A stretch of DNA of 64,000 nt, taken from Rhododendron vialii. Its lineage: Eukaryota > Streptophyta > Magnoliopsida > Ericales > Ericaceae. The notes beneath the pieces are model-generated. The model worked only from the letters and a program-made list of their open reading frames with translations. It had not been told where the DNA came from and did no database searches. The stretch is taken from positions 38,671,501 to 38,735,500 of the forward strand of contig NC_080563.1 of NCBI RefSeq assembly GCF_030253575.1, in the 5' to 3' direction. The number at the start of each line of letters is the position of its first letter. The stretch's first letter is position 1. A program made the position numbers and the translations under genes. Below, one piece after another: positions 1 to 14,700 of the stretch.

Positions 1-260
1 GGATCAAGCCCTTTCCGATCATTTTTTTGCTGATTTCTTGCAGGCACCCTTAAAATCACGTTCTGATCCCTTTGAGCGGCTCGGATCGTCCCAATTCGAT
101 CAGGAAAGGGGAGTCCCGCCCGGTAAGGCCGTGCGAGATCCCTTAGGAGATCTGGACTCTCTCTCTCTCTATATATATATATATATGTGCTATGCCACCA
201 CTTATGGCTGTGTCACATGTTTTGTTCTTCGCGCCTTTTGTCTTTGTTTTTGGGTTCACA
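1..260. repeat. Dispersed repeat copy followed by a TC/TA microsatellite
   Basis: Bases 1-110 recur in diverged form at about 18145-18250; both share the block around CCCTTAAAATCACGTTCTGA and a GAGCGGCTCGGATC-like block. A (TC)n(TA)n simple repeat follows at about 157-186. No coding signal is convincing here. The family was not recognised. Confidence 0.55.
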
Positions 261-689
261 TATACTAGCATAAGGTGTGCTGGGGCATTAAATGCTTAAG
301 TGGCTCTATTATAGGTCAGCATGTATTCACTGTTGTAATGAAAACACACGGTCAGATGAGAACGAGGTTCAAAACTACAAGAAGTTTAAATAGCACGTCC
401 GTTTGATTGGTAATGTCATGCGTTGGAATGCACAAGGGAAGAGGCAAAACTCAATTTTTTCTGGTTGAAGCATTCCCACATGCTAGGGATGCGTTTCAAT
501 GAGCACGGGTTTCCAAAACTCATTCCAAAAGTGTTTGCATGTGAGGTTTTTGGAAGTTTTAAAAATAATGTTGTATGATTTTAAAATGCTTGAACAAAAC
601 CAAGTAACCAAAAGTTAATAGGCTTAGAAACAATACCTATGACTAGCTTATAGTCCAAACTCCAAACAACTAAATCATCTTTAGGCCAA

Positions 690-1872
690 ACCAAACCGAG
701 CCTTACGTCCCAATCACTTGGGGTCGGCTACATGAATCCGTTTCCTCCATTGAGCTCTGTCAAGGGCCACTTGTTCACACAGACCCATTATACTCGTATT
801 TTTGCGCATTACAACATCTAATGTCAATTTAGGTCTACCCCTCCCCGTAACATTGCTACCTAGAGCTATCCTATCCACTCTCTTAACTATTGTATCTTCT
901 GGTCTACGATAGATATGCCCAAATCACCTTAGCCTATTTTCCCTCAACTTCTCCTCTATAAGTGCTACACCTACCATCTCACGAACTGTTTCATATCTAA
1001 TCTTGTCTCGTCTAGTCTTACCACACATCCACCTCAACATTCTTATTTCTGCTACACTCATCTTGCTCGCATGTTGTTTCTTAATAGGCCAACATTTTGT
1101 CCCATAAAGCATTGCTGGTCTTATGACAGTTCCATAGCACTTCTCCACTTGAGCCACCCCACTTGGATTTTATGGGTCACATCATCAGCAATCTCTCCAT
1201 CTCTACTAGTAATTGAGCCTAAATACCTAAAATGATCACTCTTTGGTATCTCCTGGTCTTGGATCATTACTCTTTCTTCATGTGCACTACTGGTACCACT
1301 AAACTTGCACACCATATACTCAGTTTTACTCCTACTTATCTGAAAACCATTTGACTCTGATGCTTCCCTCCAAATTTCTAATTTCGTATTAACACCTCTA
1401 GCGGTTTCATCTACGAGGACAATGTCATCTGCAAACATCATACACCATGGAATATCCTCTTGAAATTGTCTAGTCAATTCATCCATAACTAAGGCAAAGA
1501 GGTACGGGCTCAGGGCTGACCCTCGATGAAATCCTACGGTGATTGGAAATTCACTTGTTTCCCCTACTAGTGATCTAATGGTAGTGACGACACCTTCATA
1601 CATGTCTCTAATCACCTTGATATACCCTTTGGTCACTCCTTTTCTCCAGAACCCACCATATGATGTCCTTAGGCACCCTATCATAAGCCTTTTCTAAGTC
1701 TATGAAAACCATATGGAGTTCCTTCTTTTTTGCTCTGTGTTTTTCTACCAATCTCCTTAATAGGTAGATAGCACTCGTAATCATATTTGGATTCATGCTA
1801 TAATGCACATTTTTTACCTTTATCAAGAAGTGAAATAACCGTTGTTGAAGCTTTAAGACAGTCTTCATGTTG
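690..1872 (-). mobile_element. RTE-clade LINE, 5'-truncated, reverse transcriptase part
   Basis: The minus strand encodes reverse transcriptase blocks typical of plant RTE LINEs: a KAYDRVP block near 1680, GSALSPYLFALVMDELT near 1500, the FADD catalytic box near 1430, and the usual C-terminal part with RMLRWMCG near 1040. The 3' tail near 690-730 carries the plant RTE terminal sequence around CACTTGGGGTCGGCTACATG. The reading frame shifts at about 1610-1680 and again near 1120-1160, so it is dead. The endonuclease and 5' part are missing, as is usual for 5'-truncated LINE copies. Confidence 0.88.
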
Positions 1873-2007
1873 AAACCCCTCGTGGAACTCTAATTATCAC
1901 CTAAACTACAAGCAAATTATACACTCTTTAGGAATGAATTTTTACAAATGTACGATGACTACCCAAGCCCCAAGGTACTGAAGGCAGGAGATCTAATAAA
2001 GTTTACT

Positions 2008-2142
2008 ACTCCCTCCGTCTCCAAATTTTGGTTCCTTTTAGCACTTTTTATTGTCCCAAAAAAATTGTCTTTGTTCAAAAGTAGTGGGAAGAAGTATGAG
2101 TTTACTCTTTTACCCCTTACTTTTCACCTTAATTGCTTCTAG
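2008..2142. mobile_element. Stowaway-like MITE, one end
   Basis: The end signature ACTCCCTCCGTCTCC is followed by a body resembling the element at 21307-21495 (shared text around CTTTTACCC). The opposite terminal repeat was not found, so this is a partial copy. Confidence 0.5.
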
Positions 2143-2734
2143 TAATAAGAAAAAGCAATGATTATGTTTTTAAAAAATTTAGAGGGTAAAAAGAGAGTAA
2201 AAATATGACAAATGCAATAATTGTGTCTCCTAAATAAGTTGGAATCCCCAATATGGACCATTAAATGGGGACAGTGGGAGTTACAGAGTACCCGGTGGAT
2301 ACCAGAGAGCATATGGTTGGAATGAGCAGGAGTTGCTCTACTAGGGGAGTCCTTTGTGGTGGAAACGATCAGAGGAAAGAATGATTTCATGCTTACATGA
2401 GGCTCTCACACCACGGAGTCTGGAAATGGTCTGCTGTTTGCAGCTTCCCCTGCATTTTGAGAAGCTGTTTTTCGTGTTCCAAACCTATGATGCTCAGGTC
2501 ACAATGGGACAACCTTACCGTTGAGCCATGGCCCACCCTAAAGAATTTATTTAGGCTGTTGGTCTGAATAGGTGATAAGGTTCTCTATGTCTATGGAGAA
2601 ACTCTTTTTTTATGCCTGGATAACGAAACACATATCGCTTGCATATTTAATCTTAGTTATGGTCGAATATTGTTTGGTGTGCTTCTAAAACTAGTCAAAT
2701 ACAGTTATGATGTTGATTGTTTCCTTTTCTCCAG

Positions 2735-5700
2735 GGTGAAATTGTAAGAGTCTTCGCCAATGGGCATGGAAAGATCACCTGTGGTAAGTGTAGTTGGGAC
2801 ATGTACAAGTTTTTTGAGAAGTTTCAAACTACACACATAATTATGTTGCGCAGCTAGTTGTAACAATACGTCGTGAGTCGGAAATGACTTGCCCATTTGT
2901 TACTGGCCTTGTTACAATATTGTGGTTAGTTAAAGCTTTTCATCCACATAAAAAATACCTGTTCATTAATGTTTGCTTTGTGGATAGAAAAAGGGGAAAA
3001 AAAAATCCTCTTCATGTATGGCAAGCTCTTCCCGCTCCCTCTGACTCTATACTTCATTGCATCTGTCCCCGCTCTGATTCCCTGATAATTTTACTGTTAG
3101 TTACCATCTTCCCCTTATGAAGAGGGGTTTTCCATGTCCCCTTACGTCCATCGCTCCATGTAATATGTCGTTGATCGGTGATTTGTCCGCGATCAATGGT
3201 TCTTTCTTGCTTTTGCTCTACTAATTCTTCCCTGCATTTGTTTTTGTTCACTCAACGCAAATTATTATTATTATTATTTTTTTTTTTTTGGCAAGAAGAC
3301 TCTGGTTGTGAATATGTGCCCTTGCACATAAAGTGACCTATTGTTCATGAAGGTTGAACGAGTTGCTCGAGTGAATTCAGTCAAAATTCATGCCATAGAT
3401 GCAGATCTGCAGCATTTGAAACAACTGAACAGAATAAAAAATTCCCAAATAGTCAATGTAACTATACCATAGCTTTACAATATGCATAATTCTGAGAAAA
3501 TGTATGTTAGAGAAAACATAGAGAAGAGCTCACTGGAGTCAAGACGAGGGAGAGACTCACTAGAATCAAACAAGAGCCTTCTATGTATGATTAGAAGGCG
3601 TTTCGTATCTTCACAAGTTAGATGACTGCCCTAACATACCTCAGAAGCAGAAGAAGAGGGGAGGTGTGTGTGTGTGTGTTTGGGGGGGTGGATTTGAGAA
3701 GAGTCAGACTGTCGCATGAGAGTGGGAGTCCAGTAGAGGAAGCAAATGATATATTTCTATTGTAATTGGCCCAGGGAACCTTACTGTCTCCCCCTGTCAG
3801 AATGACCAGTAAGAAGAAAAGTTTGCCGTCACCATCTTAAAATGGAAAGAGATGGTGGGAAATCGACCCTACGAGCTCGGGTGGGAAGGGTCACTTTTGG
3901 GTTGGGGCCAGATAGCCTTTCCTATTTTTGGTTGATGTGCATCCCATTTTATGTGATGACTTGAGCTTAGTTGCATGAAGTATGAGCAGGGGAGCGGATG
4001 ATCATAGAAGCGTTTAGGAAAAATTATAGATATTTTAATGTTTTTTATATAGTTAAATGTCAAAAAGAAAATATTATTCTTGAAGATGGTTAGAAGGTAC
4101 AATTAAAAAACTTCATAGAGAAACTCAAATTCGACACATAAAATGAAATGAATTTTATTAATACCATGGAAGCAATTGACTTTTACACTTCCCCATAAAT
4201 CTACTGTATTAAATTACCCTCCTCTTCCAAGAAAGTGTTTTGTACTTTTGTATAACACGTCTTCAACGAAATCTAGCAGAAGGCATCTACCAATGCAAGC
4301 TTGAATCGTAAGTCTCTCAATCGCTTTTCGGTTGTAAGTTCCCGTATAAGTTAGGAACAAGTTCCCATCGTCATTGAAACGAGTTTCCGTCTCTGAAACG
4401 TTGGCTAGGATCAAGTTTCCTGCAACTAAGGACTTGAGTATGATGAGTTGTTATTGTTGGATTGGTATTATGGCTGTTACTCGAAACCAGAAAATCGATC
4501 GAAACCAGAAAAACCGGACCGGACCGGATTTTTTAAACTGGTTGAATAATTTCGATCCAGTTCCGGTTTATAAAATTTTATAAACCGGAAAAATAATTTC
4601 GATCCGGTTTATGTGTTTTAAAAACCGGTTGAAACCGGAGCCGGTTATATATATGTATAATATATACATATATATATATATATATGTATATAAAAACATA
4701 GGGGAGGAGTTGAATTATGGGTTTTTGGTTGATATTTTGTGGTGTATATTGGTCTAATAAATATATTTATTAGATAAAAACTATTTTTATGGGCTTAATT
4801 ATGTTTTTATGGATTTTTTTTTTATGTATTGGGCTCAAATTTGATCCTTTTTTGTTGGGCCCAAAAAAAGGGGTTGAATTATAGATTTTTAGTTGATATT
4901 TTATGAGTTGAATTGTGAATTTTTTGATGTGTTGAGCAAAAAATATGGCCCATGAATGAAAACCGGATAAACCGGACCGAAACCGGTTGAGCCGGTCGAA
5001 ACCGGACCGGTTTTATCTCAACCGGTTCCGGTTTCTAAAAATCCCAAACCGGATATCCGGTTTCGACCGAAAAATACACTCAAACCGGTCGAAACCGGAC
5101 CGGTATCACCCCTAATTGGTATAGTTTAAAACTCGAAGTATAATTAACTGGTTCCACCCTGTAGATCTATAAAAAACCTATTATATCCAAAATCCCCTAT
5201 TGAAGCAATCTGGCGGCATGAGGAAATGTCACAGCCTTCAAAGAACGTTAGCGAAATTCAGTGCGCTTTTTCTTGTCCACACCACACTAGTTTGTGGATA
5301 ATGTGTGGAAAAGGTTTGATGTTTGTAATCTTTTTAAAGGATTTTTAAACTAGTATTACAAATATCATACTGCCTATTTTTTGTTTAGCATGTACTCCCT
5401 TCATCCCAAAAAGATTTATTTTGTTAGTGCGATATATCAATCTTTGGATGTAGGCAGTATTTCGCATGTCAGAGATTGTCCCACATTGATTAATTGTTAC
5501 TTCTCAAACTAGTATATAAGTCTGAGCGCCCTTTTCACTCATTTTCAATTGGTTTTGAGTATGATGATTTAACATGGTATCAAAGTTAGGCTTTTGGAGA
5601 CTTTTGGACAAGACTCGCTTGATTGATTGCCTCGTTGTTTGTGTCTTATGTGTGTATCTTGGTTCCTTGCGATCCATATATTGTGGATCCTTTGTCTACC

Positions 5701-8700
5701 TCTCCACGTGTGAGTATGCCACATAGGAATGTTAGAGCTTGTCCCACATTGATTACTTATCGAGTGAACTAGTATATGAACTTGTGCAGCCTTTCTACTT
5801 ATTGTCAATTGGATTGAGTTGGATGCTTTAACATAGGAAGTATATTAAAAATACCTTGTCAGGTTGCAAATAACAATTATGGAGTATTTTTTTGTATGAA
5901 AACAAAAAGGACCACTTTTAGAGGACTGGTTGAAATGACGTTAATGGAGTCATGACTCGTGATTTTGTGCAGCCGGCGAAATGCACATCCAGGGCTTATC
6001 AAGGGTTGTACTGTTGTTTGGTAATATAAGTGGGACATTATAGTTTTAATGTGGGCACCAAAAAACTTACAGGGCTTGGGACATAGTCATTATGTGTGCA
6101 CTATATTGCTTGACGAGTCCGTCATTTTCTGGTGCTAGGATGCATAAAGTTGGTTGCCAGACATAAAGTGCACAAATAGTCTGCAGAACAATTGAAACTT
6201 CTTTCTGATGAAAGGAAAAGAGATAAAAAGGAACAAATTGACCTTCCATTCTGTTGTATTCTTATCCATATTATAAAGAACCATCTTTTCTTGTTTTTCC
6301 ATTTAAAAATTCTTGGATTGTAATAATTTGTTGGTCCCAGAACATTGGAAAGTACTCTATGACATTAAAACATAATTAGTTTCGTCTTTCTTTCTTATTT
6401 CAACATTCACTTCTCGCATGGATCTCGCATATAGATAATGCTTTACAAGCTCAATTTTGCTTCTTAATTTGCCTACAGATCCGAAAATGCAGAACTCCAT
6501 AGTAAAGACACTTCACAATGGCCATGCTTCTTTCAGGGTATCCTCGTGGGTATGACTCATTCACTGTTTTGTGCCATTCCTATTCATCTATGTTTCCATA
6601 AGACATTGTAGAACTTGATTGCTTGTAGTTGGCAGAATCAGTGATTGAGTTTTCTGTTCGTGTTAATTGTACAGACTAGGTATCTTGATATTTGGGAGCC
6701 CGCTACCTTGGCAATCAAGAGTGAAGGTTACAATATCAAGGGTTCTGGACATAATGGTGTTCTAGTCACTGAGAAGTTTTTGCCAACCACAAGGGTATGG
6801 TTCCTTATATGCTTGCTCCTTTAATGTGTTAATGCTTTTATTACATCTACATTGTTTTAAGTGGTATAAGTAGTTAATTTCTAATTTGGATTCCTAGTTC
6901 CAGTGATATGAAGATATATTAGCATTTTACAATCAATATATCTGTTCAAGGGTCAATGCTTCCGAAATTTTTAAGACACATTGTTGGTGCATGCATAACC
7001 AGCATAGCCTCTTTGTACGGGGTCTCTAAGTGGGATTCCTAGTTGGTTTGTTTTTCTTATTTTCTACCACTGGGGAATAAAAGTTGCTGTGGATTTTCAA
7101 TTTGAAGTGGATGTTCAACTGTGCTTGTGTGTAACCTCTGTTATGGTTTCTAACCCGATGCTATAAATCGATAATAAATCTCTCTTTTAATCGACCTTAC
7201 AATTGGACCATTGATACATCTTAGACGCCATAAATATGAGAATGCATCAGCCTCGCACCTTGAAATCCTAGCCAATTCTAATCTCTTTTCATCTACAAAC
7301 TCTATACACTTTTCTCTTCCTTAGAAACCGTAAACCTAAAACTTTTAGGTAAACCTACCATGGGAACTAATGTATGCAACATTATGCTTAGTACATAGTG
7401 TTATTTGCTTTACTATTAGCAATTTGTAGTTTAGTCTACCTTGATATTTGACACTGACAAAATTGCATGGGGAGATGGTCAGATGAGTTATGAGTCTACC
7501 AAAGACTGTTCATGTGATTTTAGGCCACTTCTTGGTACTATACCAATGCATAGATTCAAGAATAGAGATGCTATATAGATATGTTCATTGGTTGAATAGA
7601 AGTTGTTGGACCATGTATATGGAAGAAAAAGAAGGCAATTTGTAGGAACGGAATGGAAAAGAGAGGAGAGGTTTTTGGGGACCACTGTTGGTTCAGTGGT
7701 AAAAACCTCGGCTTACCAACCTCTAGATTGGTGTTAGGGGGTGAGGACATCCACTTTATGCATTTAGCGCCACGGGAGAATAATTTTGTTCACTCTCCTT
7801 TAAAGAGGGTGAACATTACCCTCCCTGTGATTGGTGGAAATTGTGTAAGGTCCACAGAAACAATACACTTTTTTCTAATAATGAGTTAGTTTGTGGCAGG
7901 ACCCACACAATTTTCACCAATCAGAAGGAAAGTAATGTTCACCCTTTTGAAGGAGGGTGAACAAAATTATTCTCCGCCACGGGTTAGATTCATACCAATA
8001 GACCTCTCCCACGCCCACATTAATGGGCCCCAACTGGTGGCACTATTTGACCATGAAGAGTATGATGAGCTATGTACTAGAGAGAAAATGTACCATAATT
8101 CTACTCAAGTGAATTGAATACTAGATATGGTCATATATTTATAAAAACAGAGTTTTAGATAAAGACAAAGTTGAAGATCTCTTATTCGAAGACGTAAGAT
8201 GATGCACTTTTTTACTCTAGTATTTTGGGTTTATTGTAACTTATCACCGGCCCAATTAGCATCCGCATAAGCCCGAAGGGGAAGAGACAAATAAACACTA
8301 GAACATGGTCCGACGACATACCAGTAAGACATGAAGCAATGCATTTACCCAATGCGTAGACAACATGCACATCGTAGGCAATATCCGGTTGAGTGACAGT
8401 GAGATAAACGAGACAACCAAAAAGCTCGCTATAAGCAGGAGGATCATCAAGAGGAACCCCATCTGAAATAGAGAACTTAGCATGTAGCTCAATAGGAGTA
8501 TCAACAATTTTGTCATCTGTGAGTTGAGCACAATGAAGAATGTCTGTCACATACTTAGTCTTCGACATGAGATAACCTTTAAGGGAGGAGGCAACCTCAA
8601 TGCCAATTAAATACTGAAGGGCCCCAATTCTTCCATTTCAAATGCATCAAAATGATGACATTTCACCTCATTATTAGCAGCAGAGTCGGAACCTTAGTTG

Positions 8701-11700
8701 TACGAAGCGAAAGCGGTAGCGGGGGCGGGGGAACGAATGATCATAGAAGTGTGGGAGCGCCTTCGGGAACGATTAGGAAAAATTATCTATTTTTATGTAT
8801 TTTAATGCAGTTAGATGTCAAAAAGAAAATATTATTAATCTTTAAAGGGCAGCGCAAAACCTTACACTTAGCGGCAGGCAGACATGAGGAGCTTCGCAAT
8901 GCTACAGCACCGACGGGTGAAGGCGGTTAGGCCTCCCAATACACTTGCCCCGCGCCAACATGGGGCGTCTCGAGTACGGGGTGGATGTTGGCCCCCATAA
9001 AGCCAACAATCTCCCCCCTAGCACCTGGGACTTGAACTCGTGACCTCGCTCTGATACCACTTGTAGGATCAAGCGCTTACCATCTTACCAAAACTCGCAG
9101 GTAATGGTAAAGGCACAACTTTATTTCTTTATACCAAAGCATAGCAGGCTCCAAGCGCCACAGTTCGACCCGCGTGGACAAGATGCTGGCCCGCGACCAA
9201 CAATCCCCCCAGCACCAGCCCACAAGTAGCATGCCATCAAGGGGAGTCGAACCCGCGACCTTGGCTCTGTTACCACTTGTTGGATCAGGTGTTAACCAAC
9301 TCACCTAAAAGCAATTGTTGTTAGGGGAAGGCGCAACTTAAACTTTAAAGGGTAGCGCAAAACCCTACACTTAGCGGCAGGCAGACATGAGGAGCTTCGC
9401 AATGCTGCCCATACAGCACCGACGGGTGAAGGCGGTTAGTCCTCTCAATACGTTTGCCCTGCTCCAGCAGGGGGCGTCTCGAGTACGGGGTGGATGCTGG
9501 CCCCATAAAGCCAACAATTCTTTACAAGATCTACAAACCCAAGAAAACTTCCAATGCATAGGCTTGCCAATTCTTCTGATATCATCTAATTGTTGACATG
9601 TTTTGCACACCTAGAAATTTGTTTTGTTGTTTTTAAATTTCGAATCCCCGTGGAGATCTCCGTTTCCCATTTGGGGCGGGGATGGAGGACAAAAACAAAT
9701 TCCCGTTGGGGATCGGGGCGAGGATGGGTATGGGTATGGGGTTTGGGGATCGGATACGGGGATGCATCACTCGTGGGCTACTACTAGTACTTTGAGCTTA
9801 ACCATTTTGGGCCATTTGGTGTGGCTTGTGGACCAAAATTAAGGTATTGGGCCAATGGTCTAAATGAGGCGTTACAAGTGGTATCATAGCAATCCGTGTA
9901 CACGACCATGTGGGCCCTAGATTTTGGACTTGGTTTGGTGATTCTAGTTCTAAAGCGTGAGGCTATAAAGGTGGGGAAATTGTATCATCTTGGGTATCTA
10001 ACAAACCATGTGGGCTACTAGTAGTACCTTGGGCTTAAGCATTTTTTGGCCATGTGGTGTGGCTCGTGATCAAAATCAAGGTACTGGGCAATTGGTCTAC
10101 ATGGGGCGTTACAAGTAATGTACTCCTCTATAGGGCACATTATAAGGAAATGGATCAAAATAAACCAAGTCGTCCTTAGCTATAGCTGCAGTTTTGGAAG
10201 GAATAAGGAAATAGGGCAGACACTCGAGAAAAGTAACATGCCTCGACATATACAACTTTGTTGTCATAGGATCATAACACATATAGCCCTTCTGATTAAC
10301 GCCATACTCCAAGAAGACACAACGAGCTCTAAGCTTAGTGTGATATTTCTTTGGGAGAAGGACAATACAACTAGAACCAAACACATGAAGGAGAGAGTAA
10401 TTAGGAACCTATCCATAGAGCCACAAATGCCAGAGAGAAGAGGAGTGGTCATTCGATTTAGAAGATAAGGTGCAGTGAGTACAGCCTCTTCCTAGAATAT
10501 AGAAGGATTTAGGTCGACAACATTAGAGACCTAGCAGTATTAATATTAAGAAGGTGACAATGCTTCTTTGGGCACTGCATTTTTGGACATGTGTGTCAGA
10601 ACAAGAAGATTGATGAATATCTCATGTGTATCTAAGAATGCAACAAACTCTAAAAGAAAATATTCCCTACCCAAATGAGAACGAAAACCTTGATAGATGT
10701 CGAAGATTAGGTTTGAACCATTACATGAACAGTACGATTAATTTAAAATCAGATTTGTGCATCATCATGTAAACCCACGAATACCTACTATAATCATCAA
10801 CAAAAGATACATAATAAACAAAACCATTTTTAGTGGCAGCCGGGGATGGACCCCATATATCAGTATGAACAACCTGAAAAGGAGAAGTAGAAACTGAGGT
10901 ACTTTTATTGAAGGGTAAAAGGGACATTTTGCGAACCTACAACCACTACGCCGAGAAATTTCACTGACCAAAATTTGTCCCAAAAGACCTTACTTATCCC
11001 AAAAGTGTTAGACTCTCACTAAACAAACGTCCTAACCTAGAATGCCAAAGAGAAAAGGGGGAGGGATTAGAATTTAAGGGAAAAGACGACATGGTGATGG
11101 ACGTAGATTCTTTAGGAATGTGCAAGGTCTCCTGAATGTAGAGATCACCAACTCTACGCCCGATCATGGAGATAACCAACTCTACGCCTAGTCTCAATCT
11201 GTTTCTCAGATATCCCGTATAGGAGTTCCATCCGGACAGACGGCTAACTCGAAACTTGTTAGCTACTATAGTAAGGAACCTCCCCTAAATCGCCCCTGCA
11301 CAACAGGTTGAATTTGGATGTGCCATGTTCATTTGTTTAGCTAGCTTAATGAATGCGAAAGATTACGATAGAATTGGGGAACCCAGAAAAATTAGGGTTG
11401 ATTTCTCATTACGTTAAAGTTATACAAGAGTAAAAGGGTATTTACACTACGACCCTTATACTAATCTATTTACACAAGGGATCAATTATAAACTAATTAC
11501 ACATCACACCCATAACTTAGCTCTCCCCCTCAAGTTGGTGCGAAGGTATCAATCAAGTCCAACTTGAATACAATGGGGTGAAAACTCTTTCGACCAAGTC
11601 CTTTTGTGAATATGTTAGCTAATTGATCTTCGGATATCACAAAAGACATACATATCAAACCCTTGCTCAGCTTCTCCTTGATGAAGTGCCTGTCAATCTC

Positions 11701-14700
11701 TATATGCTTGTTCTGTCATGTTGAACAAGATTATGAACGATGTTTATGTAGGGCCGGCCCAATGTATTTGGATGCCCTAGGCCAAATGGTGAAATATGGC
11801 CCTATATATATTTCATAATTTAAAAATAATAAACAGAAATACTTATCTATATATCATTTTCGTTTATACTATTCAACATGGTAAATATTTCAGCCTTAAT
11901 GGCTTGTGCGATTGGTATAATATTTAGTGGACTCAGGTTTGAATCACAGTAGCCCCAATTTGTGTGACTAGAGAATTTTTTTTTGGCAAACAGACACTTC
12001 AAAAAAGAATCCTACCAAGAATCGAACTCAGGCATCTTATGTGGAAGAGCACACACTTTACTGCTGAACGACCCAAGGAATTTGTATTACAGTTGCACCC
12101 ATAAAATATATATACTTATCGAGGAGGGGGTGCTCCATTTTTTGCCCAAAATGTGGAGGCCCAAGGCGGCGACCTCTTGGGCCTTGCCCTTGGGCTGGCT
12201 CTGTGTTTATGGCAGCTTTGTTGTCACAGTAGAGTTTCATAGGACCATTATCAGAAAGTCCCAAATCATGTAACACTGTTTGGTGCCATAAAAGCTCACA
12301 AACTCCCTGTGCCATAGCTCTATACTCAGCTTCTGCACTAGACCTGGCAACCACCGATTGCTTCTTACTTCGCCAAGTAATCAAATTTCCCCCAAGTACA
12401 GTAGCCAGAAGTAGAGCGTCTATCATCCATAGAATCAGCCCAATCAGCATCAGTAAATGCCTCCAACCGCAGGTGACCATGGTTAGAAAACAGAATTTCT
12501 TTCCCTGGAGCAGATTTGAGATACCTCAAGATACGATAAACTGCATCCAGATGTGAGGATCATGCATAAATTGACTAACCACGCCTACTGCATAAGTAAC
12601 ATTCGGTAGGGTATGCGCTAAGTATATTAGTCGACCCACAAGTCGTTGATACCTCTCCTTATCAGTGCGCTCCCCTACATCTCCACTAAGATGATGATTC
12701 GTCTCAATAGAAGAATCTGCAGGTCTACAGTCCAATATACTTGTTTCCTCCAAAAGATCAAGTATATACTTCTGTTGGGAGATAAAAATACCTCTATCAG
12801 ACTTTGCCACTTCCATTCCAAGAAAATATCTTAGTGGTCCCAAATCCTTAATTTCAAATTCTTGAGCCAGACTGGACTTAAGATTGAAAATCTCATCCAC
12901 ATCATTGTCTGTCAATATCATATCATCAACATAAACAATAAGGACAACAATCTTACCAACACCTCATTTGATGAACGTAGTATGATCTGCATGGCTCTGT
13001 TTGTGACCAAACCTTAACATAGCCTTTGAAAATCTGCCAAACCAAGCTCGAGGTGATTGCTTCAATCCATAAAGAGCCTTCTTCAATCTACACACCTTTC
13101 CCTCAGTGAGGAAGAAAAACCTGGTGGTATATCCATATACACCTTCTCCTCTAACTCACCATGAAGGAATGCATTTTTCACATCAAACTGGTGAAGAGGC
13201 CAATTTAGATTGACAGCACACAAAATCAGAGCCTGCATAGTGTTCATCTTCGCTACTGGAGCAAACGTCTCCTCGTAGTCAATGCCCATAGGTTTGAGTA
13301 AAATCCTTGGCTACAAGTCTTATCTTGTATCTCTCAACTGTACCATCAACATTCTACTTAACAGTGACAACTAAAAACCCACTTGCATCCCACTGCTCTC
13401 TTTCCTCCTGGAAGTGATACCAGCTCCCAAGTGCCATTCTTTTTCAAAACTGTCATCTCCTCTACCATAGCTCATTTCCACTTAGGTACCATGAGTGCAT
13501 CCTGACAATTATGTGGAATAGATATAAAAAAAAAAAGAGACGAAACAAAGGCATAGTACAAAGGAGATAAACGATCATATGAGACAAACTGGGAGATGAG
13601 ATGTTGAGTACATGCCCTAACACCTTTTCGAAGGGTAATAGGAAGATTATCAAAATCAATAATAGAAGGTTCAATAGGAAAAGATTCATTACCAGATGAG
13701 TCAGTTGAGGAGTTCGGAGCAGGTGATTGTGATTGACAAGGTGGCATAACACAGGAGGACTTTCCATTTTTCTGTCTAGTTCTAGTGTAGACCTTCAAGT
13801 TAGACCCTTGCAGATGTTGTGGAACTACCTCAATATCACCACCAATGTCATGTGTTGCTCCTTCGGCAGATATTGGTTCCCCTCCAGATTCTCCCTTCTC
13901 CCCTTCACCATGATTATAAAAGGTAAACATTTCTTCCTCTTTTATCTCGTCCTGCCTATGCTCCCCCTGACGGGATGGAGTGGAGGGAGAGTAAAAAGAC
14001 TCAGTTTCCCAAAAAATGACATCCATAGAGACAAAATGTTTTCTAGAGTGAGGGTCATAACATTTATAGCATTTCTAGGTAGGAGAGTACCCAATAAAAA
14101 CACACTTATGAGCTTTATGACCGAGCTTGCCACCAGAAGGGTGAGGGGCATGAACAAAGCAGACACAACCAAAAACTCTCAAGGGAAGAGTTGTAGCACG
14201 AGAACTGTCAGGAAGACACTCAATAGGAGTTTTAAATTGAAGGACACCGGAGGGCATACGGTTAATAAGATAAGCTATAGTCAAAATCGCTTCCCCTCAA
14301 AAGGTTTTGGGAACATTCATGGTGAACAAAAGAGAGCGAGCGACCTCAGCAAGATGACGATTTTTGTGTTCAGCAACTCCATTTTGCTGTAGAGTGTCAA
14401 CACAAGTCGTCTGAAAAAGAATACCATTTTCATCTAGAAAAACCCTAAAATTCCTATCTATATACTCAGTGCCATTGTCACTTTGGAGAATTTTGATGTT
14501 CATATTAAATTGAGTGCGCACCATCGCATGAAAAGATTTAAAACAAGAAAAAACTTCATTTTTGGACTTAAGTAAATACACCCAAGTAACACGAGAATAG
14601 CAATCAATGAATGTGACAAACCACTGAAAACCTGTAAGAGAGGTAACCGGGGAAGGACTCCAAATATCAGAATGGATAACTATAAAAGGAGACATTCCTT

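Larger units (their letters stand above)
8212..11215 (-). mobile_element. Copia LTR retrotransposon fossil, interrupted remnant
   Basis: The minus strand holds a Copia pre-integrase and integrase-core region (about 10107-11215) and, further downstream on that strand, the end of a Copia reverse transcriptase region (about 8212-8640). Order and strand fit one element, but 8640-10107 is occupied by unrelated repeats and most of the reverse transcriptase is gone. It carries several breaks and is plainly dead. It abuts the 3' end of the next Copia fossil at about 11.2 kb and lies in a host-gene intron. It appears old. Confidence 0.8.

Noticed and set aside
9077-9304. Possible tRNA gene near the GGTCGCGGGTTCGACTCC text
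   Set aside because: Only B-box-like text is present; no cloverleaf with acceptor stem could be drawn, and the segment recurs as a dispersed repeat.
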